DNA of 16,253 nucleotides from Planctomycetaceae bacterium (lineage in GTDB: Bacteria; Planctomycetota; Planctomycetia; Pirellulales; Thermoguttaceae), in assembly GCA_015062085.1 (NCBI GenBank), contig SUVI01000064.1:1-16253 (forward strand), read 5' to 3'. The notes beneath the pieces were generated by a model that saw nothing but the letters and a program-made list of their open reading frames with translations, searched no databases and was not told where the DNA came from. Position 1 is the first letter of the stretch. Each line of letters opens with the position of its first letter. A program made the position numbers and the translations under genes. Positions 1 to 6,552 of this stretch are shown here, in pieces.

Positions 1-1794
1 AAGCTCAGGACGGATCTGGTCATCGTCTCCACTGGAGTGCGTCCCAATTCCTGGCTGGCCCAGGAAGCTGGTTTGGAGTGTGGACCGCGCGGACACGTGA
101 TCGTGGATACGTATCTTCGGACTTCCGATCCCAATATTTTCGCGGCAGGCGACGTCGTGGAAGTCATTGAGCCGATCTTCGGCGGCAAAACTGCGATCCC
201 GCTGGCTGGACCGGCGAATCGGCAGGGGCGTATCGCCGCGGACAATATGGCGGGACGCGAGTCGGTCTACCGCGGCAGTTTCGGAACGAATGTGGTCAAA
301 GTCGGACGGATGACGGCAGCGTCGGTCGGTCTGACGGAAAAGAAACTCCGCGCCATGGGGAAAACGTTCCGGAAACTCTACCTTCACCCTGTTTCCAACG
401 CCTCTTACTATCCCGGCGGTACGCGCATGACGCTTAAACTCCTTTTCGGAGACGAAGGCACGATCTACGGTGCGCAGATCGTCGGATACAAAGGGGTCGA
501 TAAACGGATCGACTCCATCGCGCAGGCAATGCGGAATGGTCTGAAAGCTCCGGAACTCGGAGAACTTGAGCTGGCGTACGCACCGCCATACAGTTCCGCC
601 AAAGATCCCGTCAATTTCGCGGGATTCGTCGCGGAAAATATCCTGACGGGACTGAGCGACCCGGTTTACCCGGACACGATCCCGGAGGGCGCGTTCATTC
701 TGGATGTGCGCGAACCGGCTGAAAACGAACTCGGCGCTATTCCTGGAGCCGTCAACATTCGGCTTGGAGAGCTGAGAGACCGTCTCGGCGAGCTGGACCG
801 TTCGCGCCTGATCGTGACCTGCTGCCAGGTGGGACTCCGCGGATACCTGGCCGAACGGATCCTGAAGCAAAACGGATTCCGTGCCATGAATCTTTCCGGA
901 GGCTGGCTTACGTGGAAAATGTTCCATCCGGATCGTCGGGAAGAAATCGCGTCTCCGTGTGCCGGAGCGTGCCCGATTTCAGTTTCTGCTCCGGTTTCAG
1001 AAGCCGATCCCGCCCTTTCGATCTCCAATTCCTCCGGAGCAGTTCCCGTAATCGCAGAGACGCTGGATGTGCGGACGCTTCCCTGTCCGGGACCCGTCGT
1101 AAAACTGAAGGCGAAGATGGACGCACTGCCGCCGGGAACGGGAATTCATCTGCTGGCTGCGTCCACGTTTGAGAACGACCTGCGGAATTGGGCGAAAAGC
1201 GGAAATCATGAACTGCGGAACCTCGTGCAGAAAGAGTCCTGGCTTGAAGCGGATGTGCTGAAACGGAAAAACGCGGCCCTCCCGGTCTCCACGTCAGAAA
1301 CGGCACTGCAAAAAGCAGACGCGGAGCATTCTGTCGCGATGGTCCTCTTCAGCAATGATTTCGACAAAGCGATGGCTGCGCTCATTTTAGCAAACGGGCT
1401 GGCTGCTTCCGGAGCAAAAGTCGGGATCTTTTTCACATTTTGGGGATTGGCCGTCCTGAGGAAAAATCCGGGACCGGCACTCAAAAAGAATCTGATCTCC
1501 CGAATGTTCGGCATGATGCTCCCCAAAGGTGCAGAAAAGCTCGCACTCTCAAAGATGAATATGCTCGGCATGGGCAGCGCAATGATGAAGGCAGTCATGA
1601 AACAGAAGGGAGTCCTTTCCCTTCCGGAGCTGATCCAGTCTGCACGCGAGGCCGGAGTCCGTTTCATTGCCTGCGACATGGCAATGGATGTCATGGGGAT
1701 CACACGAGAAGAGCTGATCGAAGTGGATGAAGTTGCCGGTGTCGCGACCTTTGCGGAACTTGCAGCACGAAGCACGAATACGTTATTCATTTAA
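1..1794 (+). CDS. FAD-dependent CoA-disulfide reductase-like / rhodanese / TusA / DsrE2 fusion protein (5' end outside window)
   Basis: The reading frame is open from base 1, so the gene starts left of the window and 597 residues are visible. Domains in order: the end of a pyridine-nucleotide-disulfide oxidoreductase with the FAD-binding FAAGDV motif near residue 50; its dimerisation domain, about 95-210, ending in AYAPPYSSAKDPVN, which is typical of CoA-disulfide and NADH-dependent persulfide/polysulfide reductases; a rhodanese domain, about 220-305, with active loop CQVGLR (catalytic Cys at 823-825); a TusA domain, about 345-410, with the CPGP motif (Cys at 1084-1086); and a DsrE2-like domain, about 430-597, with ACDMAMDVMG (Cys at 1672-1674). 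Known relatives reduce CoA disulfides or persulfides and relay sulfane sulfur between cysteines. I infer one cytoplasmic chain that generates and hands on persulfide. The N-terminal redox cysteine of the family lies outside the window. There is no neighbour on the right in the same operon. Confidence 0.93.
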   Translation, partial: KLRTDLVIVSTGVRPNSWLAQEAGLECGPRGHVIVDTYLRTSDPNIFAAGDVVEVIEPIFGGKTAIPLAGPANRQGRIAADNMAGRESVYRGSFGTNVVKVGRMTAASVGLTEKKLRAMGKTFRKLYLHPVSNASYYPGGTRMTLKLLFGDEGTIYGAQIVGYKGVDKRIDSIAQAMRNGLKAPELGELELAYAPPYSSAKDPVNFAGFVAENILTGLSDPVYPDTIPEGAFILDVREPAENELGAIPGAVNIRLGELRDRLGELDRSRLIVTCCQVGLRGYLAERILKQNGFRAMNLSGGWLTWKMFHPDRREEIASPCAGACPISVSAPVSEADPALSISNSSGAVPVIAETLDVRTLPCPGPVVKLKAKMDALPPGTGIHLLAASTFENDLRNWAKSGNHELRNLVQKESWLEADVLKRKNAALPVSTSETALQKADAEHSVAMVLFSNDFDKAMAALILANGLAASGAKVGIFFTFWGLAVLRKNPGPALKKNLISRMFGMMLPKGAEKLALSKMNMLGMGSAMMKAVMKQKGVLSLPELIQSAREAGVRFIACDMAMDVMGITREELIEVDEVAGVATFAELAARSTNTLFI

Positions 1795-2097
1795 TTCCGT
1801 TAATTCCGTTTTATCCGGCAGTTGTGTACCCGTGCGCAGCTGCTGGATGAGCATTATTTCCTAAACGCTTCATGACCAGCGAGGGAATGCGGCGGCAAAA
1901 ACGGTGGTGTTTTATGATTCCGTGAAGAACGAACGCTAGAGTACAGGTGGTCAAAATCCGTATGCCCCCAATAATCCTGTACCCTACTTCAACAAACGGA
2001 AAGATCTTTCGAGATTTCCGGCTTCTGCATAAATCGTGAGGCCTGAGCCATCATGGCTCCCATAAGAACCATCGCGGACAAGGAACCATATCTACTA

Positions 2098-2310
2098 CTA
2101 TATTATACCATGTTCAAGGAATTCGCAAGTACTTCCTCCGGAAAATTTCCTCAAGGAAGAAATCTTCCGGACGTTCCAATCCCCTTTTGACGGTCTTATT
2201 TCTGGTATGGGTTTGCTCAAAGGATGAACAATAAAATCAAGGCCCTCAAACGTCAATCCTACGGCTTCGTCCCAACGTACTTCCGTCTGAAGATCCTTAA
2301 CATCCATCAC
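2098..2310 (-). CDS. small hypothetical protein or gene remnant
   Basis: This is a 70-residue frame starting at GTG-ATG. It has ordinary amino-acid composition and plausible codon usage, including motifs such as VRWDEAVGL and GLDFIVHPL. I do not recognise a family. The frame stays open upstream, without an ATG, to a stop at 2383-2385 on the same strand, and there is no visible ribosome binding site. It could therefore be a real small gene with a poor start, the remnant of a longer gene, or chance. It has no signal peptide, membrane segment or metal-binding motif. Its only context is the gene-poor region in which it sits. Confidence 0.28.
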   Translation of the reverse strand: MMDVKDLQTEVRWDEAVGLTFEGLDFIVHPLSKPIPEIRPSKGDWNVRKISSLRKFSGGSTCEFLEHGII

Positions 2311-2344
2311 ACGGTACGCACTTGTCGGATGAGTCTTTTTAAAT

Positions 2345-2449
2345 CGCTTCGTGATATCCGTGTCTTTTCGTGAATTGTGTGTTTAGGCTTCTCTTTTCTG
2401 TATATTTTTGACTCCTTAAGTGTTTTCAGGAACGGAAAATCACGAAGCG
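2345..2449. repeat. 11-bp perfect inverted repeat pair
   Basis: CGCTTCGTGAT at 2345-2355 is exactly repeated in inverted orientation as ATCACGAAGCG at 2439-2449, with an 83-base spacer. The arms could pair in RNA or mark the ends of a small eroded element, but no target-site duplication is obvious. Confidence 0.5.
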
Positions 2450-2517
2450 GTCCGAGATGTCACTGCGGTACTGAGGTCCGGAAACGGAATTTTCCGGTTT
2501 TTGAAAGGCCGCACCGG

Positions 2518-3135
2518 TCAGATAAAGTTGGTGGGAGTCCAAGGTTCTGTCTCGGGGAGCGGGACGGCGGACTCTTTCGCGGTCTTCAGCAGGTACGCCA
2601 TGTTGTTTGCGAGGGTACGCATCGTTTGGAGGCCTTCCAGATCCTGACGCACTTCATCCGGCGTGAAACCGTGCGTGGAGTTCCAGTACTGACTCGAAAC
2701 GACGGGCATCTGATTGAGGGTAAAGTATTTGTTCAGCCGGTCGAAAGACGCACTTGCGCCGCCGCGCCGGCAATTTACTACACACGCGGCAGGTTTGTGC
2801 CGAAGGTGAGCGGACGCCGAGAAAAAGAGCCGATCGAGAATGGCGCAAAGCGATCCCGGAGGGCCTGCGTAGTAGACCGGCGCACCGACGACCAGCGCGT
2901 CGCATTCTTTGACTTTTTCGAGAAGCTGCGTGTAAAGTTCGTCTTTAAAAACGCACCCCGACGCGCCTTCTGCCCGGCATCCGCGGCACGCGATACAGCC
3001 TTGGACGGCTTTCGTGCCGATCCAGAAGATCTCCGAATCGATACTGTTTTTTTCGAGCGTCTGCGCGATTTCAGACAGAGCTGTGAAGACGCAGCCGTTT
3101 TCATGCGGACTGCCGTTAATAAGCAAAACTTTCAT
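2518..3135 (-). CDS. iron-sulfur flavoprotein, NADPH-dependent FMN reductase family
   Basis: This 205-residue protein has a flavodoxin-like fold. The N-terminal strand and FMN-phosphate loop are KVLLINGSPHENG (residues 2-14). The second flavin-binding region is VVGAPVYYAGPPGSLCAILDR. Cysteines at 47, 50, 53 and 61 form a compact CX2CX2CX7C motif, which in iron-sulfur flavoproteins of the Isf type holds a [4Fe-4S] cluster beside the FMN. Such proteins are cytoplasmic electron carriers or small-molecule reductases, and the substrate cannot be told here. The start is well supported: AGGAGGT lies 8 bases before the ATG on the minus strand. It stands alone, with no same-strand neighbour close by. 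Other flavodoxin-fold quinone reductases are possible, but the cysteine spacing favours an Fe-S flavoprotein. Confidence 0.9.
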   Translation of the reverse strand: MKVLLINGSPHENGCVFTALSEIAQTLEKNSIDSEIFWIGTKAVQGCIACRGCRAEGASGCVFKDELYTQLLEKVKECDALVVGAPVYYAGPPGSLCAILDRLFFSASAHLRHKPAACVVNCRRGGASASFDRLNKYFTLNQMPVVSSQYWNSTHGFTPDEVRQDLEGLQTMRTLANNMAYLLKTAKESAVPLPETEPWTPTNFI

Positions 3136-3530
3136 CCTGTGACCTCCTGAAAGATGAAAAATATGTGAATTGGGCGGGGCCTGCGGCGGGGCAGATCCGA
3201 AACATTTTGAGTATCGGCCGGAGGGCGTCTTGGGCTTGAAAAAAACGCCTGAAATTTCTGCATGTCCCGCAAAGTTTTCGGAAGCTGAGTAAACGGAATT
3301 TTTGCTACAGGGTTTATTTTGAAATTTTTATGGAAAAATTTTTTTGAGGAGACGATAGTCAAAATGTTGAGAGAGTTGAACACCATTTGAAATTTGGTAG
3401 AAAGAGAGAGAAAGACCCCCGTGCCGGGTCCCAGGAGGAGAATTTGATCCACCGGTACGGTCCGCAATGGTTTGGAGAAGGCAACTACCCATCCGAAACT
3501 ATGAGTCTGTGTCCCCCTATATACCACACG

Positions 3531-3568
3531 AAACGGCATGGAATTTTTTCCGTGCCGTTTTATTTTTT
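3531..3568 (+). terminator. rho-independent terminator with no upstream gene on its strand
   Basis: AAACGGCATGG at 3531-3541 pairs with CCGTGCCGTTT at 3550-3560, giving an 11-bp stem with one T-G wobble. The loop has 8 bases and is followed by TATTTTTT. The minus strand lacks a matching T tract, so the terminator works for plus-strand transcripts. The nearest complete plus-strand gene upstream ends at 1794. Confidence 0.75.
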
Positions 3569-3751
3569 GTCTCTTCCGGTAAGTGCATCTTGCCCCAGTT
3601 CCGATCATGTCGCTGAAAGCACTGAAGTATTGCAAATGTATACAGAAAAGCGGAAAAAGGGAAGCAAAAACTTCCCGAACAAGAAGGGTGAGTTTTCTGA
3701 CGCGAATTTTTGGAAAAATACGGAAACGCGCAAAAAATAGAATTTTAAGAT

Positions 3752-3788
3752 CCCCCCCCTTTTAAGAAAGAAAAGAACCTGCTATACT
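3752..3788 (+). promoter_or_regulatory. candidate sigma-70 promoter with C8 tract at the -35
   Basis: A run of eight C residues (3752-3759) is followed by TTTTAA or TTTAAG as a poor -35. After 16-17 bases comes an extended -10, TGC-TATACT (TATACT at 3783-3788). Transcription would start near 3795, about 68 bases before the ATG at 3863. The C tract could change length by slippage and so alter promoter spacing or upstream contacts. Confidence 0.5.
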
Positions 3789-3862
3789 GACGGAGTGTTG
3801 TGTCGCCATTGGTGGTGCACATTGATTTTCGGTAGGAAGCCGATTTATTTCCACATGCGGTC

Positions 3863-6364
3863 ATGCGTATTTTTCATTTTTTTTCCTGGTTCATTTGGGT
3901 TTCTGTTTCCGTTTTGTTGGTGACGGCTGCCGAGCCGGTTTATGAAGCGGAGATATTTGAGTTTCCCCAGCGTTGGGAAGGTACATCTATGCCGCTTGAG
4001 ATCAGGGCGCAGGACACTGTTGCTGCTCGATTTTGCGCTGCAGAGTCATTTACGGAGACGGCGGTTTCCTGTCCTAGTTACTCCAATCACATTGGGACAC
4101 TTCGGCTTACGCTGTTTCGGTGGACGGGCTCTTACGAAAAATCGCTTGCAGGGGAACCGCTTCTTCGGAAAAAGTTCACGGATTTTCGCGACAATTCGCG
4201 ATTAAAATTGAGCGTTTCGCCGGAAATGCCGTTTCCGCCGGGCGAATATCTGTTTGTTCTCGATCAGGCTGCCGAGCGGGTCGGGGTTTGGACGCAGAGC
4301 AATCATCCCGGGCAGGCGCAGTGTTTCTTCAACGGCAAGCCGATGCCGAGGGGGATCCGATTTACGTGGTCCAGTTTTTGCAGATCGTCGTTTCCTTTTC
4401 ACGGGACCCGTCAGGCTTACGAACTTGCGGCCGTTCCCTGTCCGTATCCGCCCCCAATGCGGAGCGTGGCGGACCGTGTGGACCATACTGACGGTGCGGA
4501 GTACATCGACGATCCCATCGTGAAATACGACGTCCAGCCGGACTGTTTTGCGGCGGTGGATGATTTGGGGAGAATACTGCCGGATCTCTCTTCCGCCGGT
4601 CCTGTTCGGCCAGGGAAACAGGTGGGGATCTTTTACTCTACGTGGCATCAGAAAGAACATGCGGGGCGTACGGTCTACAATAATACGCAGATCATCCGTG
4701 AAAATCCGGGGATCGAAGACCGGCCGGAGGATCCTGCGTGGGGTGAGTACTACCAGCATCACTACTGGGACGAGCCGCTGTTTGGCTACTACCGAACTAC
4801 GGACAAATGGGTCCTGAGGAAACACGCGCAAATGCTTGCCAATGCGCAGATCGACGTGGTCGTTTTTGACTGTACGAACGGCTCGCAAACGTGGATGGAT
4901 TCGACCTGGGCGCTTCTGGAAACGTGGGCGGAGGCGCGTCGAGACGGAGTCAACACGCCGAAAGTTGCGTTCATGCTTCCTTTCTGGGATAAGAAACACA
5001 ACGCAGTTTCCCTGCGTCAGATTTACCGCGACATTTACCGAGACGGAAAGTACCGGGAACTTTGGTTTTACTGGCAGGGAAAGCCGCTGATCTACGCGGT
5101 CTCCGACGTCGCGGATGAGAAGATCGCCATGACTTCCGGGGCGGAAAAAGAGGAGTGGGAAGCGATCCGGCGTTTTTTTGCCTTCAGGCTCGGGCAGCCG
5201 AGGAATTCGGAAGGTCCTCTGCGTTCAGACAACTGGGCGTGGCTTCAGATCTATCCGCAAAGAGGATTTGGAAAACGTGCGGACGGAACGTACGACATGA
5301 CGTGCGTCAGCGTCGCGCAGAACCATTCCAAAAACAAACGTGACGGCACTTTTGGAGTCGCGGCGATGAACGATCGAGACGTTTTTGGCCGTGCGCGGCA
5401 GCTTGGAAATGAAAAGGACCCGCGCCCGGATGCGTTCAAGTACGGACTGAATTTCCAGCAGCAGTGGGATCGTGCGTTGCAGCTTGACCCGGACTTCGTT
5501 TTCGTCACGGGCTGGAACGAGTGGACGGCAATGCGTTTTCCGGAGTGGCGAGGGCTTCCGAATGCGTTTCCGGACCAGTACGATCTGCGATTCAGCCGGG
5601 ATGTCGAGCCGAGTGCCGGGGAGCTTCGTGACCACTACTACCATCAGCTCGTAGCCAATGTCCGGCAATTCAAAGGCGTGCGCCCTGCTCCGACGTTCGG
5701 AATGCCGGTCACGATCCCCTTTGAAACGACGCCGGAAACCGCGGCAGTGCATGACCCGTGGGATTCGGTCGAACCGGTTTTTCGCGACTATCGCGGAGAC
5801 ACAGCGGACCGGGATGCCAAGGGGGCTGCCGAATTGCGCTACACCGACCGCTCCGGACGCAACGACATCGTACTCGCCAAAATCGCCCGAGACGAGAAAT
5901 ACGTTTACTTCATGGTCGAAACGGCAGACACGCTAACTCCCCGATCGGACCGAAACTGGATGCAGCTCTTTCTCTCCGTCGGCGAGGATGCCGGTCCGCA
6001 ACAGTTCGGTCAGGAGCAGTCTTGGCACGGATTCCAGTACATCGTGAACCGAAACGCTCCAGGAGATCCGGCTCTCCCGGAACGCACGGTTTTGGAACGC
6101 TCGACTGGCGGGTGGAATTGGGAACGCGCGGGGGAAGCCGATTGCCGGATCACGGGAAACCGGCTAGAATTGAGGATCGAACGTTCCGCATTGGGCCTTT
6201 CTCCCGATAAACCGATCCGTCTGCGATTCAAATGGGCCGACAACGGGTTTCGTCCTGAAAATGAGGAAGGAGCCGGCACGCCGGATATTTTGGACTTCCA
6301 CAAATACGGTGACTCAGCCCCTGACGGCCGATTTTCGTTCCAGATACGAGAGGCAAAAGACTGA
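3863..6364 (+). CDS. secreted glycoside-hydrolase-like (GH99/WbsX-like TIM barrel) protein with C-terminal CBM9-like domain
   Basis: This is an 833-residue exported protein. Residues 1-23 form a signal peptide with a long hydrophobic core ending near VTAAEP. An N-terminal region, about 25-200, looks beta-rich and is not assigned. The central domain begins near residue 253 with GIFYSTWHQKEH and runs to TGWNEWTA near 549. This layout, especially the TGWNEW strand, is seen in GH99/GH71-like and WbsX-type enzymes, where the glutamate is an active-site candidate. The C-terminal about 190 residues (VYFMVETADT, then WMQLFLSVGE, then LELRIERSALGL) resemble a family-9-like carbohydrate-binding or DOMON sandwich. 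I infer action on extracellular or periplasmic polysaccharide, with unknown linkage. The ATG at 3863 was chosen because it opens the signal peptide; the ATG at 3855 is out of frame. There is no strong Shine-Dalgarno. A short GATTTC/GAAATC hairpin overlaps the stop codon. Confidence 0.75.
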   Translation: MRIFHFFSWFIWVSVSVLLVTAAEPVYEAEIFEFPQRWEGTSMPLEIRAQDTVAARFCAAESFTETAVSCPSYSNHIGTLRLTLFRWTGSYEKSLAGEPLLRKKFTDFRDNSRLKLSVSPEMPFPPGEYLFVLDQAAERVGVWTQSNHPGQAQCFFNGKPMPRGIRFTWSSFCRSSFPFHGTRQAYELAAVPCPYPPPMRSVADRVDHTDGAEYIDDPIVKYDVQPDCFAAVDDLGRILPDLSSAGPVRPGKQVGIFYSTWHQKEHAGRTVYNNTQIIRENPGIEDRPEDPAWGEYYQHHYWDEPLFGYYRTTDKWVLRKHAQMLANAQIDVVVFDCTNGSQTWMDSTWALLETWAEARRDGVNTPKVAFMLPFWDKKHNAVSLRQIYRDIYRDGKYRELWFYWQGKPLIYAVSDVADEKIAMTSGAEKEEWEAIRRFFAFRLGQPRNSEGPLRSDNWAWLQIYPQRGFGKRADGTYDMTCVSVAQNHSKNKRDGTFGVAAMNDRDVFGRARQLGNEKDPRPDAFKYGLNFQQQWDRALQLDPDFVFVTGWNEWTAMRFPEWRGLPNAFPDQYDLRFSRDVEPSAGELRDHYYHQLVANVRQFKGVRPAPTFGMPVTIPFETTPETAAVHDPWDSVEPVFRDYRGDTADRDAKGAAELRYTDRSGRNDIVLAKIARDEKYVYFMVETADTLTPRSDRNWMQLFLSVGEDAGPQQFGQEQSWHGFQYIVNRNAPGDPALPERTVLERSTGGWNWERAGEADCRITGNRLELRIERSALGLSPDKPIRLRFKWADNGFRPENEEGAGTPDILDFHKYGDSAPDGRFSFQIREAKD

Positions 6365-6407
6365 TTTCGGAAGAAATCGGACCCCGAAGCGCAGGCGTTC
6401 CGCACTG

Positions 6408-6446
6408 CATGGCGTAAATGTATGGCGTAAATGTATGGGGTAAAAG
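6408..6446. repeat. 13-bp tandem repeat, three copies
   Basis: The unit TATGGCGTAAATG occurs at 6408-6420 (first base C), 6421-6433 (exact) and 6434-6446 (two changes). Because 13 is not a multiple of 3, changes in copy number would shift any frame read through it, which fits a non-coding location. Confidence 0.8.
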
Positions 6447-6492
6447 ACGTCAAATGCGTCAGCCGCTGCCGTTCGTTTTCATCGTTTTAACC

Positions 6493-6540
6493 ATTTATTC
6501 ATTTATTCATCGATTCATCCATTCATCCATTCATTCATTT
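6493..6540. repeat. 8-bp ATTC-type microsatellite, about six copies
   Basis: The units are ATTTATTC (twice), ATCGATTC, ATCCATTC (twice) and ATTCATTT, end to end, 13 bases before the preferred ATG at 6553. It is a simple-sequence tract that could vary in length and change spacing in the leader of the downstream gene. Confidence 0.8.
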
Positions 6541-6552
6541 CGTACACAAGTC

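Larger units (their letters stand above)
1795..2517. other. gene-poor intergenic region
   Basis: No convincing gene is present apart from the doubtful minus-strand ORF at 2098-2310. Just after the upstream stop codon there is a direct repeat of TTAATTCCGTT. At about 2046-2060 there is a perfect palindrome, GAGCCAT-C-ATGGCTC. An 11-bp inverted repeat pairs 2345-2355 with 2439-2449. The plus strand at 2483-2506 could form a weak hairpin followed by five T residues. I see no transposase remnant or tRNA. Confidence 0.5.
3136..3862. other. long intergenic region with orphan terminator and downstream promoter
   Basis: About 730 bases lie between the divergently transcribed flavoprotein and glycoside-hydrolase-like genes. 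The first part is AT-rich. A weak promoter-like pair, TTGAAC (3376-3381) and TAGAAA (3398-3403) with 16 bases between, precedes a G/C-richer stretch (3415-3530) containing a small hairpin, GACCC/GGGTC. That stretch is followed by a strong plus-strand terminator. A C8 tract and an extended -10 promoter occur at 3752-3788. I could not match the 3400-3530 stretch to SRP RNA, 6S RNA, tmRNA or a riboswitch that I know. Confidence 0.55.
6365..6552. other. short intergenic region made largely of tandem repeats
   Basis: The spacer between the two long exported-protein genes contains a triplicated 13-bp unit and about six 8-bp units (separate entries). No promoter with a good match is visible. The downstream reading frame is open back to 6418, but translation of this stretch would give a low-complexity Ile/His/Ser run, which argues against coding. 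Confidence 0.5.

Noticed and set aside
3132..3635. 167-residue minus-strand frame upstream of the flavoprotein
   Set aside because: It crosses an AT-rich leader and the terminator hairpin, overlaps the flavoprotein ribosome binding site, has low-complexity content and no recognisable motif.
6418..6552. N-terminal extension of the haem-propeller protein (start at 6418 or 6454)
   Set aside because: The stretch is made of tandem repeats giving Ile/His/Ser runs, and the ATG at 6553 directly opens a standard signal peptide.
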